Part shown: positions 20,235-28,159 of the stretch, one piece after another
How the letters are laid out: each line of letters starts with the position of its first letter
Position numbering within the stretch: the first letter of the stretch is position 1
Origin: Fibrobacterota bacterium
GTDB lineage: Bacteria > Fibrobacterota > Fibrobacteria > UBA11236
NCBI GenBank assembly: GCA_947466585.1
Contig: CANIEU010000003.1
Location: 1-64,000, forward strand
Length of the DNA stretch: 64,000 nucleotides
Direction of reading: 5' to 3'
Notes under the pieces: generated by a model
The model's database searches: none
The model's input: only the letters and a program-made list of their open reading frames with translations
What the model was told of the DNA's origin: nothing
Made by a program: the position numbers and the translations under genes

Positions 20235-20390
20235 TTAGGCCGCCTCGTGCGAGTCCGTATCCGTTTCGGGTTTCTCACGGAACACGCGCAGGACGATGCG
20301 TCCCACGGCGACGAGGACTCCGATCAGGGCGAGAATGCCGAGAAGCTTGAACCAGTTGAAGCCCTTGGAGGGCTTTGCCGTGTTTTCCAT
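20235..20390 (-). CDS. Small single-pass membrane protein
   Basis: This is a 51-residue protein of unknown function, read from the ATG at 20390. A short polar N-terminus (MENTAKPSKG) precedes one hydrophobic helix (WFKLLGILALIGVLVAVGRIVL) and an acidic tail (EKPETDTDSHEAA). The track ORF extends 60 residues further upstream, with codon usage unlike a gene. It lies between the acyltransferase and divIVA on the same strand. The gene call rests on a clean membrane helix and position only. Confidence 0.5.
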   Translation of the reverse strand: MENTAKPSKGFNWFKLLGILALIGVLVAVGRIVLRVFREKPETDTDSHEAA

Positions 20391-20573
20391 GATATCCGTC
20401 CGGTCTGCGCGTTGTCTGTACCGCGGCAGGGTTTCCGTTTTGCCGATGCTCCTTGTGTCATCGGGCACGAAACGAAAAACATTTGATGGGTCGCTGCTGC
20501 GGTCTGATCCGAATATACAACAAATCCGGGCCGTTGAAACCGCGACGCCGAATCCGATAACGGTTGTCAAATG

Positions 20574-20613
20574 CCTTCGTTGACCTTCGGTGGCCTTCAG
20601 TAACCTTTGGAGG
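20574..20613. repeat. Decanucleotide tandem repeat spanning the divIVA stop
   Basis: Four 10-base units keep the core CCTT in register: CCTTCGTTGA, CCTTCGGTGG, CCTTCAGTAA, CCTTTGGAGG. The array overlaps the last codons of divIVA and runs 23 bases past its stop. It differs in period from the 7-base intergenic repeats but has the same variable-tail, fixed-core design. Confidence 0.55.
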
Positions 20614-21076
20614 CCTCCGCATCGCCGGCGGGGGGCAGCATCATCGATTCGAGCAGGTCGGCCTGTTCGCGCAGCAGGTTCTGGAAGCGCAGGTAAAACC
20701 GGGCGCGGGTGTCTTCAAGCGCCTGCAACTCCGCGCGGATGGCAGCGATTTGCGCGTTTCCGGCGCGCGTTTCTTCGGCGATGCGTTCGCGAGCCTCGTG
20801 CAGCATGGAACCGGCCTCGAGCTCGGTGCTGCGGCGCTTTTCCTCCATGGCCTGCTGCAGGGTGAGTGCGGCGTCCTGGAGGGTTTTCTCGGACTGGTGA
20901 TAACGGGTGGCCGTGTGTTCCACCTCGCGGAGGCGGTCGGCCAGCTCGCGGTGTTGCCGCGTGAGGGTCTCGAACTCCTTGGCGATGGCGTCGAGCAGGG
21001 CGTGCACCTCGTCGCGATCGTACCCTCGCCACGAGCGGGTGAATTCGTGCTTGCGGATGTCGAGAGGGTTGAGCAT
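20597..21076 (-). CDS. DivIVA-domain protein
   Basis: This is a DivIVA/GpsB-like cytoskeletal or cell-pole protein, 159 residues. The N-terminus MLNPLDIRKHEFTRSWRGYDRDEVHALLD is the diagnostic DivIVA membrane-binding and crossover segment (xPLDIRxxxFxxxxRGYDxxEV). The rest is a long predicted coiled coil with heptad-like Leu/Ala spacing. In other bacteria such proteins recruit division or envelope-growth factors to curved membrane. It is on the same strand as yggS, a common neighbour of divIVA-type genes in division clusters, with about 55 bases between them. A tandem decamer repeat crosses its 3' end. Confidence 0.88.
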   Translation of the reverse strand: MLNPLDIRKHEFTRSWRGYDRDEVHALLDAIAKEFETLTRQHRELADRLREVEHTATRYHQSEKTLQDAALTLQQAMEEKRRSTELEAGSMLHEARERIAEETRAGNAQIAAIRAELQALEDTRARFYLRFQNLLREQADLLESMMLPPAGDAEASKGY

Positions 21077-21131
21077 GGTTTAAAGGTGGTCAATGCACGG
21101 GGGGATGTCAAAGCTCCGCTACCGGCTGCCG

Positions 21132-21836
21132 CTACCTTTCCCCAAAAAGTGCGGTGCCCACGCGCACGTAGTGCGCACCCTCTTCGACGGCGATTTCGAA
21201 ATCGCCGGACATGCCCATCGACAGCTTGGCCAGTAGGGGGTACCGATCCCCAAACTTTTCCCGTGCCGTTTTGAGAAGGGCTGCGAGTTCCTGGAAGCAG
21301 GGGCGGGCGGCCTCGGGGCCTCCTTCGACAGGGCCCATGGTCATGAACCCGATCAGGTCGAGGTGCGGGGCGGGGGGCAGGGATTCGAGGACTTCCATCA
21401 ACGGTTCGGGCGCGAAGCCGCTTTTGTTGGGTTCGCGGGAGGTATTGACTTGGAGGAGTACGCTACGGCGAACACCGAGTTCTCCGGCAATTCGGTTGAT
21501 GGCCTCGTAGAGTTCCACCGAGTCGATGGCATGGAGCGTGGCGCAGAGCGGGAGGATTTTGCGGATCTTGTTGCGCTGCAGGCTGCCGATCAGATGAAGT
21601 GCGTAGTCGCGTGGCGTTCCATCCGGGCGCGGAGGAAGCGGGAATTTGTCGAGGGCTTCCTGGACGCGGTTTTCTCCGAGTAGACGGACGCCGGCATCGA
21701 CGGCTTCGACGATCAACTCGACCGGGTGGGTCTTGCTGACGGCGATCAGTTCGATCTCGTGCGGGTCGCGGTGTGCGCGTGCCGCTGCCGCGGCGATGCG
21801 GGAGAGGATGGCATCCTTGTTGGCAGAGAAACTCAA
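21132..21836 (-). CDS. yggS: YggS-family pyridoxal-phosphate-binding protein
   Basis: This is a pyridoxal 5'-phosphate homeostasis protein (PLPBP/YggS), 234 residues. The PLP lysine is in IAVSKTHP (Lys35), followed by GVRLLGENRVQEALDKF and HLIGSLQRNKIRKIL. The C-terminal phosphate-binding block LSMGMSGDFEIAVEEGAHYVRVGTALFG is intact. The length is standard for the family. It begins inside the stop of the Lon-like gene (ATGA overlap), so it is translated from the same message as the proteolytic cluster upstream. Confidence 0.95.
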   Translation of the reverse strand: MSFSANKDAILSRIAAAAARAHRDPHEIELIAVSKTHPVELIVEAVDAGVRLLGENRVQEALDKFPLPPRPDGTPRDYALHLIGSLQRNKIRKILPLCATLHAIDSVELYEAINRIAGELGVRRSVLLQVNTSREPNKSGFAPEPLMEVLESLPPAPHLDLIGFMTMGPVEGGPEAARPCFQELAALLKTAREKFGDRYPLLAKLSMGMSGDFEIAVEEGAHYVRVGTALFGER

Positions 21837-22498
21837 GGCGCCTTCACTCCGACTGTAATCGATAGCGTTTCATCCACCGTTTTAATTCCCACCAAAACCA
21901 ACCCCTTCGGCAACTTCTTTCCATTCAGCTCTGCCACATTCTCCATCGGCGCAAACAGCTGCGTCACGCCAGCCCGAGCGGCAGCCTTGATCTTCGCTTC
22001 AAGACCTTCAACCGCATAGACCTTGCCCGTCAGCGACAGTTCGCCGGTGAAGGCGAAGGTCGGGTCGATGGGTTTACGCGTCAATGCAGACACCAGCGCG
22101 ACGAACATGGGCAAGCCGATCGACGGGCCGCCCTTTTGCGGCAACGGATCCATCACGTGGAAATGCAGATCGGTGTGGAGGAAGAGCGTGTGGTCGAGTC
22201 CGAGAGTTTTGGCGCGTGCCCGCGCGAGACTGGCGGCGAGATGGGCCGCGTCGCGTGCGGAGCCGACCAGGTTTCCCGTGAGGATGATTTTGCCGCGCCC
22301 CGCAAGCGGGAGGCATTCCGCCGTCGCGACGGTCGCACCTTTGTTCGTCAGTGCCAATCCGAGGACGACTCCCGCGTGAATAGAGGGCGTGGCAGGAGTG
22401 GCGGCCTTTGCAGGCTTCCTCGCTGAGGAGGTCTTGGCCACCTTGGCTAAAACGGATGCGGGTTTGCGGGAGATTCCCGAACGGAGGGGGGCTTTCAT
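21833..22498 (-). CDS. Stand-alone Lon-type (S16) peptidase domain, no ATPase
   Basis: This 221-residue protein has a basic, Ala/Lys-rich N-terminus of about 40 residues, then a domain matching only the proteolytic part of Lon: GVVLGLALTNKG, GRGKIILTGNLV, a DLHFHVMDPLPQKGGPSIGLP active-site strand and FTGELSLTGKVYAVEGLEAKIKAA. Ser126 (GGPSIG) and Lys169 (GLEAK) are 43 residues apart, the same spacing as Ser679-Lys722 in E. coli Lon, so the dyad is intact. Full Lon is about 800 residues with an AAA+ module, and none is present. It sits where lon normally follows clpX in tig-clpP-clpX-lon. The partner or substrate is unknown. Confidence 0.85.
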   Translation of the reverse strand: MKAPLRSGISRKPASVLAKVAKTSSARKPAKAATPATPSIHAGVVLGLALTNKGATVATAECLPLAGRGKIILTGNLVGSARDAAHLAASLARARAKTLGLDHTLFLHTDLHFHVMDPLPQKGGPSIGLPMFVALVSALTRKPIDPTFAFTGELSLTGKVYAVEGLEAKIKAAARAGVTQLFAPMENVAELNGKKLPKGLVLVGIKTVDETLSITVGVKAP

Positions 22499-22542
22499 GA
22501 GTCCCCCAAATCTAATCTTGCGGGGGAGGGCCTAAACTGTGC

Positions 22543-23838
22543 TCAGGCCGTCTGACGGCGCGGCTTTTTGCGCAGCACCAGCAAGGGCTCGGCACCTTTT
22601 TCCACCGTCTCGCGCGTGATCAGACACTCGGCCACATCGCCGCGCGAAGGCAGGGCATACATGTGCGGCTGCAGCACGTGCTCCATCGCCGCGCGCAGGC
22701 CGCGGGCTCCGGTCTTGCGTTTCATCGCCAAGCCCACTACGGCTTCGAGCGCCTCGGGCTGGAACTTAAGCGCGATGCCGTCCATCTCGAATAGCTTCTG
22801 GTACTGCTTCACGATCGCGTTGCGCGGTTCGGTCAGCACCTTGAGCATGGCGTCGGGCTTCAGTTCGTCGAGTACGGTCAGCACGGGCAGGCGGCCCACG
22901 AGTTCGGGAATGAGGCCGAACTGGATCAGATCGTCGGGCTCCACCATGGCGAGGATCTCGCCGAGGTTGCGGTCTTTGCGCGACTGGATCGAGGCCGTGA
23001 AGCCGATGCCGCTTTCGCGCGTGCGGCGCTCGATGATCTTGTCGAGGCCCTCGAAGGCGCCGCCGCAGATGAACAGAATGTTGCGCGTGTTGATGTGGAT
23101 CAGGTTCTGCTCGGGATGCTTGCGTCCGCCCTTGGGCGGCACGGCGGCCACGGTGCCTTCGAGCAACTTGAGCAGGCCCTGCTGTACGCCCTCGCCCGAC
23201 ACGTCGCGGGTAATGGAGGGGTTCGCGCTCTTGCGCGAGATCTTGTCGACTTCGTCGACGTACACGATGCCCTTTTGCGCGGCATCCACATCGTAATCGG
23301 CTGCCTGCAAAAGGCGCACGATGATGTTCTCCACGTCTTCACCCACGTAACCGGCCTCGGTGAGGATGGTCGCGTCGACGATGGTGAAGGGGACTTTCAA
23401 AAACTTGGCGATGGTCTGCGCGAGCAGCGTCTTGCCCGAACCCGTGGGGCCGAGGAAGAGCACGTTCGACTTGTCGATTTCGACGCCGTCGGACTCGCGG
23501 GTCTGCGACACGCGCTTGTAATGGTTGTACACCGCCACCGCGAGCGACATTTTCGCGCGGTCCTGGCCGATCACGTGGCCGTCGAGATGCTCGCGAATTT
23601 CGGCGGGGGTGGCGAGCGACGCGGACTCCGAGCCCGGTGCAGAAGCGTCAGACCGGCGTTTGCCTTCGTCGGCGAGGATCTCGTTGCACATGCCGACGCA
23701 CTCGTCGCAGATATGCACCGAAGGTCCGGTAATGAGCTTGCGCACCTGTCCCGCGTCTTTACCGCAGAACGAGCAACGCGGCGCGCCCGAGTTACCGGTG
23801 TTTCCGGATGTTCCGGAAGTTCCCGCCGAACGGTTCAT
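22543..23838 (-). CDS. clpX: ATP-dependent Clp protease unfoldase ClpX
   Basis: This is the AAA+ unfoldase that recognises substrates and feeds them to ClpP, 431 residues. The N-terminal zinc-binding domain has Cys22, Cys25, Cys44 and Cys47 (CSFCGK, CDECV). The Walker A motif GPTGSGKT and the segment [10 protein letters not shown] (Walker B) follow, and GIGF marks the IGF loop that docks on ClpP. The sensor-2 region is [18 protein letters not shown] short repetitive N-terminus ([13 protein letters not shown]) precedes the zinc domain, which is unusual. Its ATG overlaps the clpP stop (ATGA). Confidence 0.97.
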   Translation of the reverse strand: MNRSAGTSGTSGNTGNSGAPRCSFCGKDAGQVRKLITGPSVHICDECVGMCNEILADEGKRRSDASAPGSESASLATPAEIREHLDGHVIGQDRAKMSLAVAVYNHYKRVSQTRESDGVEIDKSNVLFLGPTGSGKTLLAQTIAKFLKVPFTIVDATILTEAGYVGEDVENIIVRLLQAADYDVDAAQKGIVYVDEVDKISRKSANPSITRDVSGEGVQQGLLKLLEGTVAAVPPKGGRKHPEQNLIHINTRNILFICGGAFEGLDKIIERRTRESGIGFTASIQSRKDRNLGEILAMVEPDDLIQFGLIPELVGRLPVLTVLDELKPDAMLKVLTEPRNAIVKQYQKLFEMDGIALKFQPEALEAVVGLAMKRKTGARGLRAAMEHVLQPHMYALPSRGDVAECLITRETVEKGAEPLLVLRKKPRRQTA

Positions 23839-24440
23839 CCTTCGATCGCCTTCTTCTTGCGGTTGCCCGGATTGAAGATGCTGTCCACGATGCCGTACGC
23901 AACGGCCTCTTCGGCGGTCATGTACAGGTCGCGGTCGGTGTCTTTGTGGATCTGATCATCCGTCTTGCCGGTGGACTCGGCGAGGATCTTGTTCAGTTCT
24001 TTTTTCGTCTTGATGATTTCTTTGGCGTGGATCTGGATGTCGCTCGACTGCCCGCCCGCGCCGCCGCTGGGCTGGTGCAACATCACCTTGCCGTGCGGCA
24101 GGATGAAGCGCTTGCCCTTGGTGCCGGCCGAGAGCAGGATCGCGCCCATACTGAACGCCGAGCCCACGCAGATCGTCTGCACGTCGGGCTTCACGTATTT
24201 CATCACGTCGTAGATCGCCAAGCCCGCAGTCACCGAACCGCCGGGCGAGTTGATGTAGATGAGGATGTCCTTGTCCGGATCCTCATACTCGAGGAAGAGC
24301 ATTTGCGCAATGACCGTGTTGGAAACCAGATCGTTGATCTCGGTGCCCAAAAAGATGATGCGCTCTTTGAGAAGGCGGGAGTAAATGTCGTAGACCCGCT
24401 CGGAGCGGCCTGTGGTCTCGATGACGGTAGGGATATACAT
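23835..24440 (-). CDS. clpP: ATP-dependent Clp protease proteolytic subunit
   Basis: This is the serine peptidase of the ClpXP and ClpCP machines, 201 residues. The catalytic serine is in GSAFSMGA (Ser97), where most ClpP proteins have QAASMGA, so the two preceding residues are variant but the Ser is kept. The catalytic histidine is in MLHQPSGG (His122), and the Asp lies in the KDTDRD motif. [16 protein letters not shown] is canonical. It is first in the clpP-clpX-lonlike-yggS run and follows tig. An AGAGG ribosome site lies just upstream. Confidence 0.97.
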   Translation of the reverse strand: MYIPTVIETTGRSERVYDIYSRLLKERIIFLGTEINDLVSNTVIAQMLFLEYEDPDKDILIYINSPGGSVTAGLAIYDVMKYVKPDVQTICVGSAFSMGAILLSAGTKGKRFILPHGKVMLHQPSGGAGGQSSDIQIHAKEIIKTKKELNKILAESTGKTDDQIHKDTDRDLYMTAEEAVAYGIVDSIFNPGNRKKKAIEG

Positions 24441-24618
24441 AAGGCCTCTTTGTTGGACTTCCTAATATAACCAGTCAGAGTACCTGAGCTGCAGTGCACA
24501 CCACCTGAAGCCGCCTATTTACAGGGCTTTTGTCGCGATTTGAAACGGAGAACGCAGAACATGGGCGCCTGTGGCCAAGCGTACCGTATTGGCCTACCGC
24601 ACCACTTGTGAAAATGAA

Positions 24619-24659
24619 GCCCCTCACCCCGACCCTCTCCCAGAGGGAGAGGAAGGGGC
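24619..24659 (-). repeat. REP-like GC-rich palindrome B
   Basis: The sequence GCCCCTCACCCCGACCCTCTCCCAGAGGGAGAGG continues to a closing GGGGC and forms a strong hairpin (CCCTCTCCC with GGGAGAGG around a short loop). It begins about 20 bases after the tig stop, reading in the tig direction. It has the same CCCTCACCC-type opening as copies A and D. Confidence 0.65.
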
Positions 24660-24678
24660 GCAACACCGTCTCGGGTCT

Positions 24679-25935
24679 TTATGCCGCCTTGCCCTTGTAC
24701 CCGATCACCAAGTCCAAGGTCTTTTCGGCCTTGACCTCTTCGCGGATTTCCAAGATCTTGCCGTTCTTGCGCAGGCTGGCCTTCAAGCTTTCAAAGTCCG
24801 TACCGTAACGCAACGCCAATTCGTGGATGCGCTCGTCGACCTGTTCCTGATCCGGCTTCACGTTTTCCTTCGCCGCGATCGCGTCGAGGATGCGCCAGCG
24901 GCGGATCTGGCTCACGGCCTCGGCTTCGAGATCGGAGTGATCGTGGCCGTGGTCGTCGCCTTCGTGCACATGGCCTTGCTCCTGCAGGCGGTTGTTCACA
25001 TAGTTCTGCACGCGCGCCTTGGGAACTTCCACCGGGTGGTTCACCAGCAGGCGATCGATGGCTTCGTTCCAAGCGAGTTCGCGCGCCACGCGCAAAGCGG
25101 ACTCCTCGAGGCGCTCCTTCAAACGGGCGCGCATGTCGGCGACCGTGTCGTAACCGATGCCCTTAGCGAACTCGTCGTTGAGCTCGGGGCGCTTCACTTC
25201 GAGCACCTGTTCGATGGTCAGGTTGTAAGCGGCTTTCTTGCCGGCCATGGTCGGGTTTGCGAAATCGGCGGGGTAGGTGAAGGACACGTCCTTCGTCTCG
25301 CCGGCCTTCGCGCCCACAAGCGCCTCGTCGAGCGCGGCCACGCTGCCCTTGCCCAACTCGATGCGGAACACCGGGTACTGCGGCAGCGGCTGCTCTTCGC
25401 CTTCCATCTCGATGCGCAGATAACGCGCCATCAACACGTCGCCTGTCTGTGCCGGGCGCGCCACGGCTGCCTGGTCGGCGAGCTGTGTGCGGATGTCGTC
25501 GACGCGCATGTCCACGGTCTTCTCGTCCACCGCGTTCGGCTTCAGCTCGATGTTGAACTTGTAGTCGTTCAGCACCACTTCGGGATCCACTTCCATCACG
25601 GCCTGGAACGCGATGTCTTTGCCGGGCTCGTTCTCGAGCTTTTCCACGCGGCCGGGGCCGACGGGTTCGATGTTGTTCTCCTTGCAGGCCTCGCGCACCG
25701 CATCATCCACCAGCGTCTCCAACGACTCGGCGGCGATCGGCTCCTTGTAACGGGCGGCGACCACTTCCTTCGGCACCGCACCGGGGCGGAAACCATTGAT
25801 CTTCATGGTCTTGCTGTACTTCTTCAGCTTGTCCTGAAAAATTTTATCGAGGCGTTCGCGGGGAACGACGATGTCGAGGACGCGCTCGGTGGCGCTGGAG
25901 GTGGTCACGGATGCTTTCACGGTATTGCCTTTCAT
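24679..25935 (-). CDS. tig: Trigger factor with His-rich insert
   Basis: This is a ribosome-associated folding chaperone and peptidyl-prolyl isomerase, 418 residues from the ATG at 25935. The track start at 26013 reads into the tRNA and is wrong. The N-terminal ribosome-binding domain ends in the tail-contact motif GFRPGAVPKEVVAARY. A PPIase-like middle domain contains GAKAGETKDVSFTYPADF, and the long C-terminal helical region starts near LKERLEESALRVARELAW. An unusual histidine/acid stretch, HVHEGDDHGHDHSDLE, lies in the C-terminal domain and could bind metal. It is followed by clpP and clpX, the standard tig-clpP-clpX order. Confidence 0.95.
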   Translation of the reverse strand: MKGNTVKASVTTSSATERVLDIVVPRERLDKIFQDKLKKYSKTMKINGFRPGAVPKEVVAARYKEPIAAESLETLVDDAVREACKENNIEPVGPGRVEKLENEPGKDIAFQAVMEVDPEVVLNDYKFNIELKPNAVDEKTVDMRVDDIRTQLADQAAVARPAQTGDVLMARYLRIEMEGEEQPLPQYPVFRIELGKGSVAALDEALVGAKAGETKDVSFTYPADFANPTMAGKKAAYNLTIEQVLEVKRPELNDEFAKGIGYDTVADMRARLKERLEESALRVARELAWNEAIDRLLVNHPVEVPKARVQNYVNNRLQEQGHVHEGDDHGHDHSDLEAEAVSQIRRWRILDAIAAKENVKPDQEQVDERIHELALRYGTDFESLKASLRKNGKILEIREEVKAEKTLDLVIGYKGKAA

Positions 25936-25985
25936 AAACGGTCTGCGCGGTCTAACCTTGCGCGGCGGCCCTTTGCAGGGAGATC

Positions 25986-26068
25986 TGGTGCGAAGGGAGG
26001 GACTTGAACCCACACACCGAGGTACCAGATCCTAAATCTGGCGCGTCTACCAATTTCGCCACCTTCGC
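25986..26068 (-). tRNA. tRNA-Leu (anticodon TAG)
   Basis: Read on the minus strand, the acceptor arms GCGAAGG and CCTTCGC pair perfectly, followed by discriminator A and an encoded CCA. The anticodon arm is CCAGA-TTTAGGA-TCTGG with anticodon TAG (leucine CUN codons). The T-loop TTCAAGT is present, and the D-arm reads GGCGAAATTGGTAGACGC, typical of tRNA-Leu. It is 83 bases including CCA. It lies between the RNase G/E gene and tig and was masked by the ORF-track extension of tig. Confidence 0.95.
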
Positions 26069-26223
26069 GGGAGGGGGTAAAGGTAACCGCGCGGGGTGCG
26101 GGGTGCAATGGGACAGAGGCGTTAAAACGCCGAAAATCAGGGGTTTAGGGGCGGTAGCCCCTGCAAACGCGCAGGGTTCGGGACGCTGCGTGGGCCAATG
26201 GGTCTGTGCAGGCACAAGCCCTC

Positions 26224-26258
26224 TATCCCCATACCCTTTCTCCCAGAGGGAGAAAGGG
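26224..26258 (-). repeat. REP-like palindrome C
   Basis: The hairpin CCCTTTCTCCCAGAGGGAGAAAGGG (26234-26258), preceded by TATCCCCATA, lies 30 bases after the stop of the RNase G/E gene. It resembles copy B (CTCCCAGAGGGAG core) but with an AT-extended stem, and probably serves as a transcript end. Confidence 0.6.
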
Positions 26259-26288
26259 CTTTCACCAGCGTCGAACTCCTGTGCCGAC

Positions 26289-27875
26289 CTAGGCGGCGAC
26301 GGGCGGGGTCGTCAGCTCTTCGCCCGACTTGGTCACGAACACGCGGAACTCGTCGAGGTTGGCTTCGTCGTCTTCCAGCAGCTGAATCCGCGTCTTGTGC
26401 GTCATCTCCAAATACTTGAAGATCTTGCCGCGGTCGTCGGTGAGCATCTCGATCATGTGCGGGTTGAGCGCAAGCGAAATGTCGGGCGTACCCTTCTTCG
26501 CGCGGTGGCGACGGATCCAGCGATCGACCTGGGCCAACACGAGTTCGCGCGAGGGGATGTAACCCGCACCGTGGCAGGTCGGGCACGTCAGCGTCTGCTC
26601 CGACACGGCGTCGGGGCGGATGCGCTTGCGCGTGATTTCCATGAGTCCGAACTGCGAGAGCTGCGAGAACGAGACCGGCGCCGTGTCCTGACGGATGGCC
26701 TTCTTGAACTCGCGCACCACGGCCTCCTTGTCTTCGTCGGAATCCATGTCGATGTAGTCGATCACGAGCAGGCCGCCCATGTCGCGCAGACGCATCTGCT
26801 TGGCGACCTCCCAGGCCGCGTCCAGATTGGTCTCCAGAATGTTCTTGCCCTGATCGCGGCCGCGCACCTTGCCGCCGGTGTTCACGTCGATGGCGGTGAG
26901 CGCTTCGGTCTTGTCGATCAGCAGGTAGCCGCCGCGCTTCAGGGGCACGCGACGGTGGAAGTTCTTCTCCAGTTCTTCTTCGATGCCGAAGTGGTCGAAC
27001 AGCGAGTCTTCGCCGGTGTACAGCTTGATCTTGCTCACCTTGTCGGGCGAGAGGATCTTGAGGTTGCCCACCACGGTCGCGCACTCGGCACGGTCGTCGA
27101 TCCACACGGCGTCCACTTCTTCGGAGAAGTAGTCGCGCAGGGTGGTGTCGGAGGTATCGCTCTCTTTGTGGACGAGGGCGGGCGCGGGTAATGTCGCCGC
27201 AGCCTGCTTGCAGGCTTCCCACTTCGCTTCGAGGATTTTCATCTGCTTGGCAAACTCGGCTTCACTCTCGTTGAGGCCGTTGGTGCGCACGATGTAGCCG
27301 CACTCGGGCGACTTGAGCTCGCGGAGCATGCGCTTCAGGGCGCGACGCACTTGCGGGTCGCGCGCCTTTTTGCTGACGCCAATGAAGTCGGAACCGGGCA
27401 TGCAGACCAAGAACGGGCCCGCGAAAGAAAGGTGGGTGGTGAGGCGCGGACCCTTGGTGCCGATAGGCTCCTTGGTGATCTGCACGAGTACTTCTTGCCC
27501 GACCTTCAGAAGCTGGTCGATGGGCTTTCCGGCGGTTTCGGGCTCGCGACCGTCGCGGCGCGGACGGCCTTCATCTTCGTCGTCGTCTTCGGCCATGGCG
27601 TCGTCGAGCAGTGAACGGCTCTCCACGTCTTCGACGTGCAAAAAGCCGGCCTTCTCCAGCCCGATGTCCACGAACGCCGCCTGAAGACCCGGCAGCACGG
27701 CATTGACTACACCCTTGAAAACGTCGCCGATGATGCGGCTCGTATCGGGCCGCTCATAAAAAATTTCGCTAAGCCGACCGTCCTCCAGAATGGCAATGCG
27801 CTTCTCGTAGGGGCGTACGTTGATGAGAATCTCGCGCTTGGAGCGCGCATTCCCGCGATGATGGGAGTGTCCCAT
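26289..27875 (-). CDS. rng: Ribonuclease G/E family protein
   Basis: This is an endoribonuclease for single-stranded AU-rich RNA and rRNA maturation, 528 residues. The N-terminal S1-like RNA-binding region starts MGHSHHRGNARSKREILINVRPYEKRIAIL and carries an acidic insert (AMAEDDDEDEGRPRR). The catalytic DNase I-like domain has TAIDVNTGGKVRGRD (about 322) and LLVIDYIDMDSDED (about 372), supplying the metal-binding Asp residues. The zinc-link CPTCHGAG is present near 428. It lacks the long C-terminal scaffold of E. coli RNase E, so it is RNase G-like in layout. Confidence 0.93.
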   Translation of the reverse strand: MGHSHHRGNARSKREILINVRPYEKRIAILEDGRLSEIFYERPDTSRIIGDVFKGVVNAVLPGLQAAFVDIGLEKAGFLHVEDVESRSLLDDAMAEDDDEDEGRPRRDGREPETAGKPIDQLLKVGQEVLVQITKEPIGTKGPRLTTHLSFAGPFLVCMPGSDFIGVSKKARDPQVRRALKRMLRELKSPECGYIVRTNGLNESEAEFAKQMKILEAKWEACKQAAATLPAPALVHKESDTSDTTLRDYFSEEVDAVWIDDRAECATVVGNLKILSPDKVSKIKLYTGEDSLFDHFGIEEELEKNFHRRVPLKRGGYLLIDKTEALTAIDVNTGGKVRGRDQGKNILETNLDAAWEVAKQMRLRDMGGLLVIDYIDMDSDEDKEAVVREFKKAIRQDTAPVSFSQLSQFGLMEITRKRIRPDAVSEQTLTCPTCHGAGYIPSRELVLAQVDRWIRRHRAKKGTPDISLALNPHMIEMLTDDRGKIFKYLEMTHKTRIQLLEDDEANLDEFRVFVTKSGEELTTPPVAA

Positions 27876-28099
27876 GGATGGTAACCTCGATTTTCTTGAA
27901 ATAGTGGCCCTGTTCCGTGCCCGAAAGCCGGAGGAGCAGGGTAGTTATGTAAGTCCAAATGAAAAACATGTTTCACTTCCGTTTCCCGGTCTCCGCAGAC
28001 GCGCACCGTGTTTCGGTGGGGCGTTTTTGAGGAAATTCGGTGAAAATCGTGAATACGCAGGTGAAAATAGAAAGATTACAGGGTTGAGAACGCGGCTCA

Positions 28100-28159
28100 A
28101 TCCTCACCCCAACCTTTGTGGCGCCCTACGCCCTGCCCCCCGCCTACGCGGGGGCAGGC
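28100..28159 (-). repeat. REP-like GC-rich palindrome D
   Basis: The element opens TCCTCACCCCAACC and ends with the palindrome CCCCCCGCCTACGCGGGGGCAGGC (28136-28159), identical over 24 bases to part of copy A. It abuts the stop codon of sprA directly, so it must be in the sprA transcript tail. Confidence 0.7.

Noticed and set aside
24571-26007. 478-codon plus-strand ORF over tig
   Set aside because: Antisense frame that also runs through the REP palindrome and the tRNA region.
25936-26013. Upstream extension of trigger factor
   Set aside because: The extension overlaps the end of the tRNA-Leu gene on the same strand; the ATG at 25935 gives a normal trigger factor start.
27876-28099. Gene or RNA between rng and sprA
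   Set aside because: About 220 bases without a convincing frame, tRNA fold or strong hairpin apart from the REP-like element after it.
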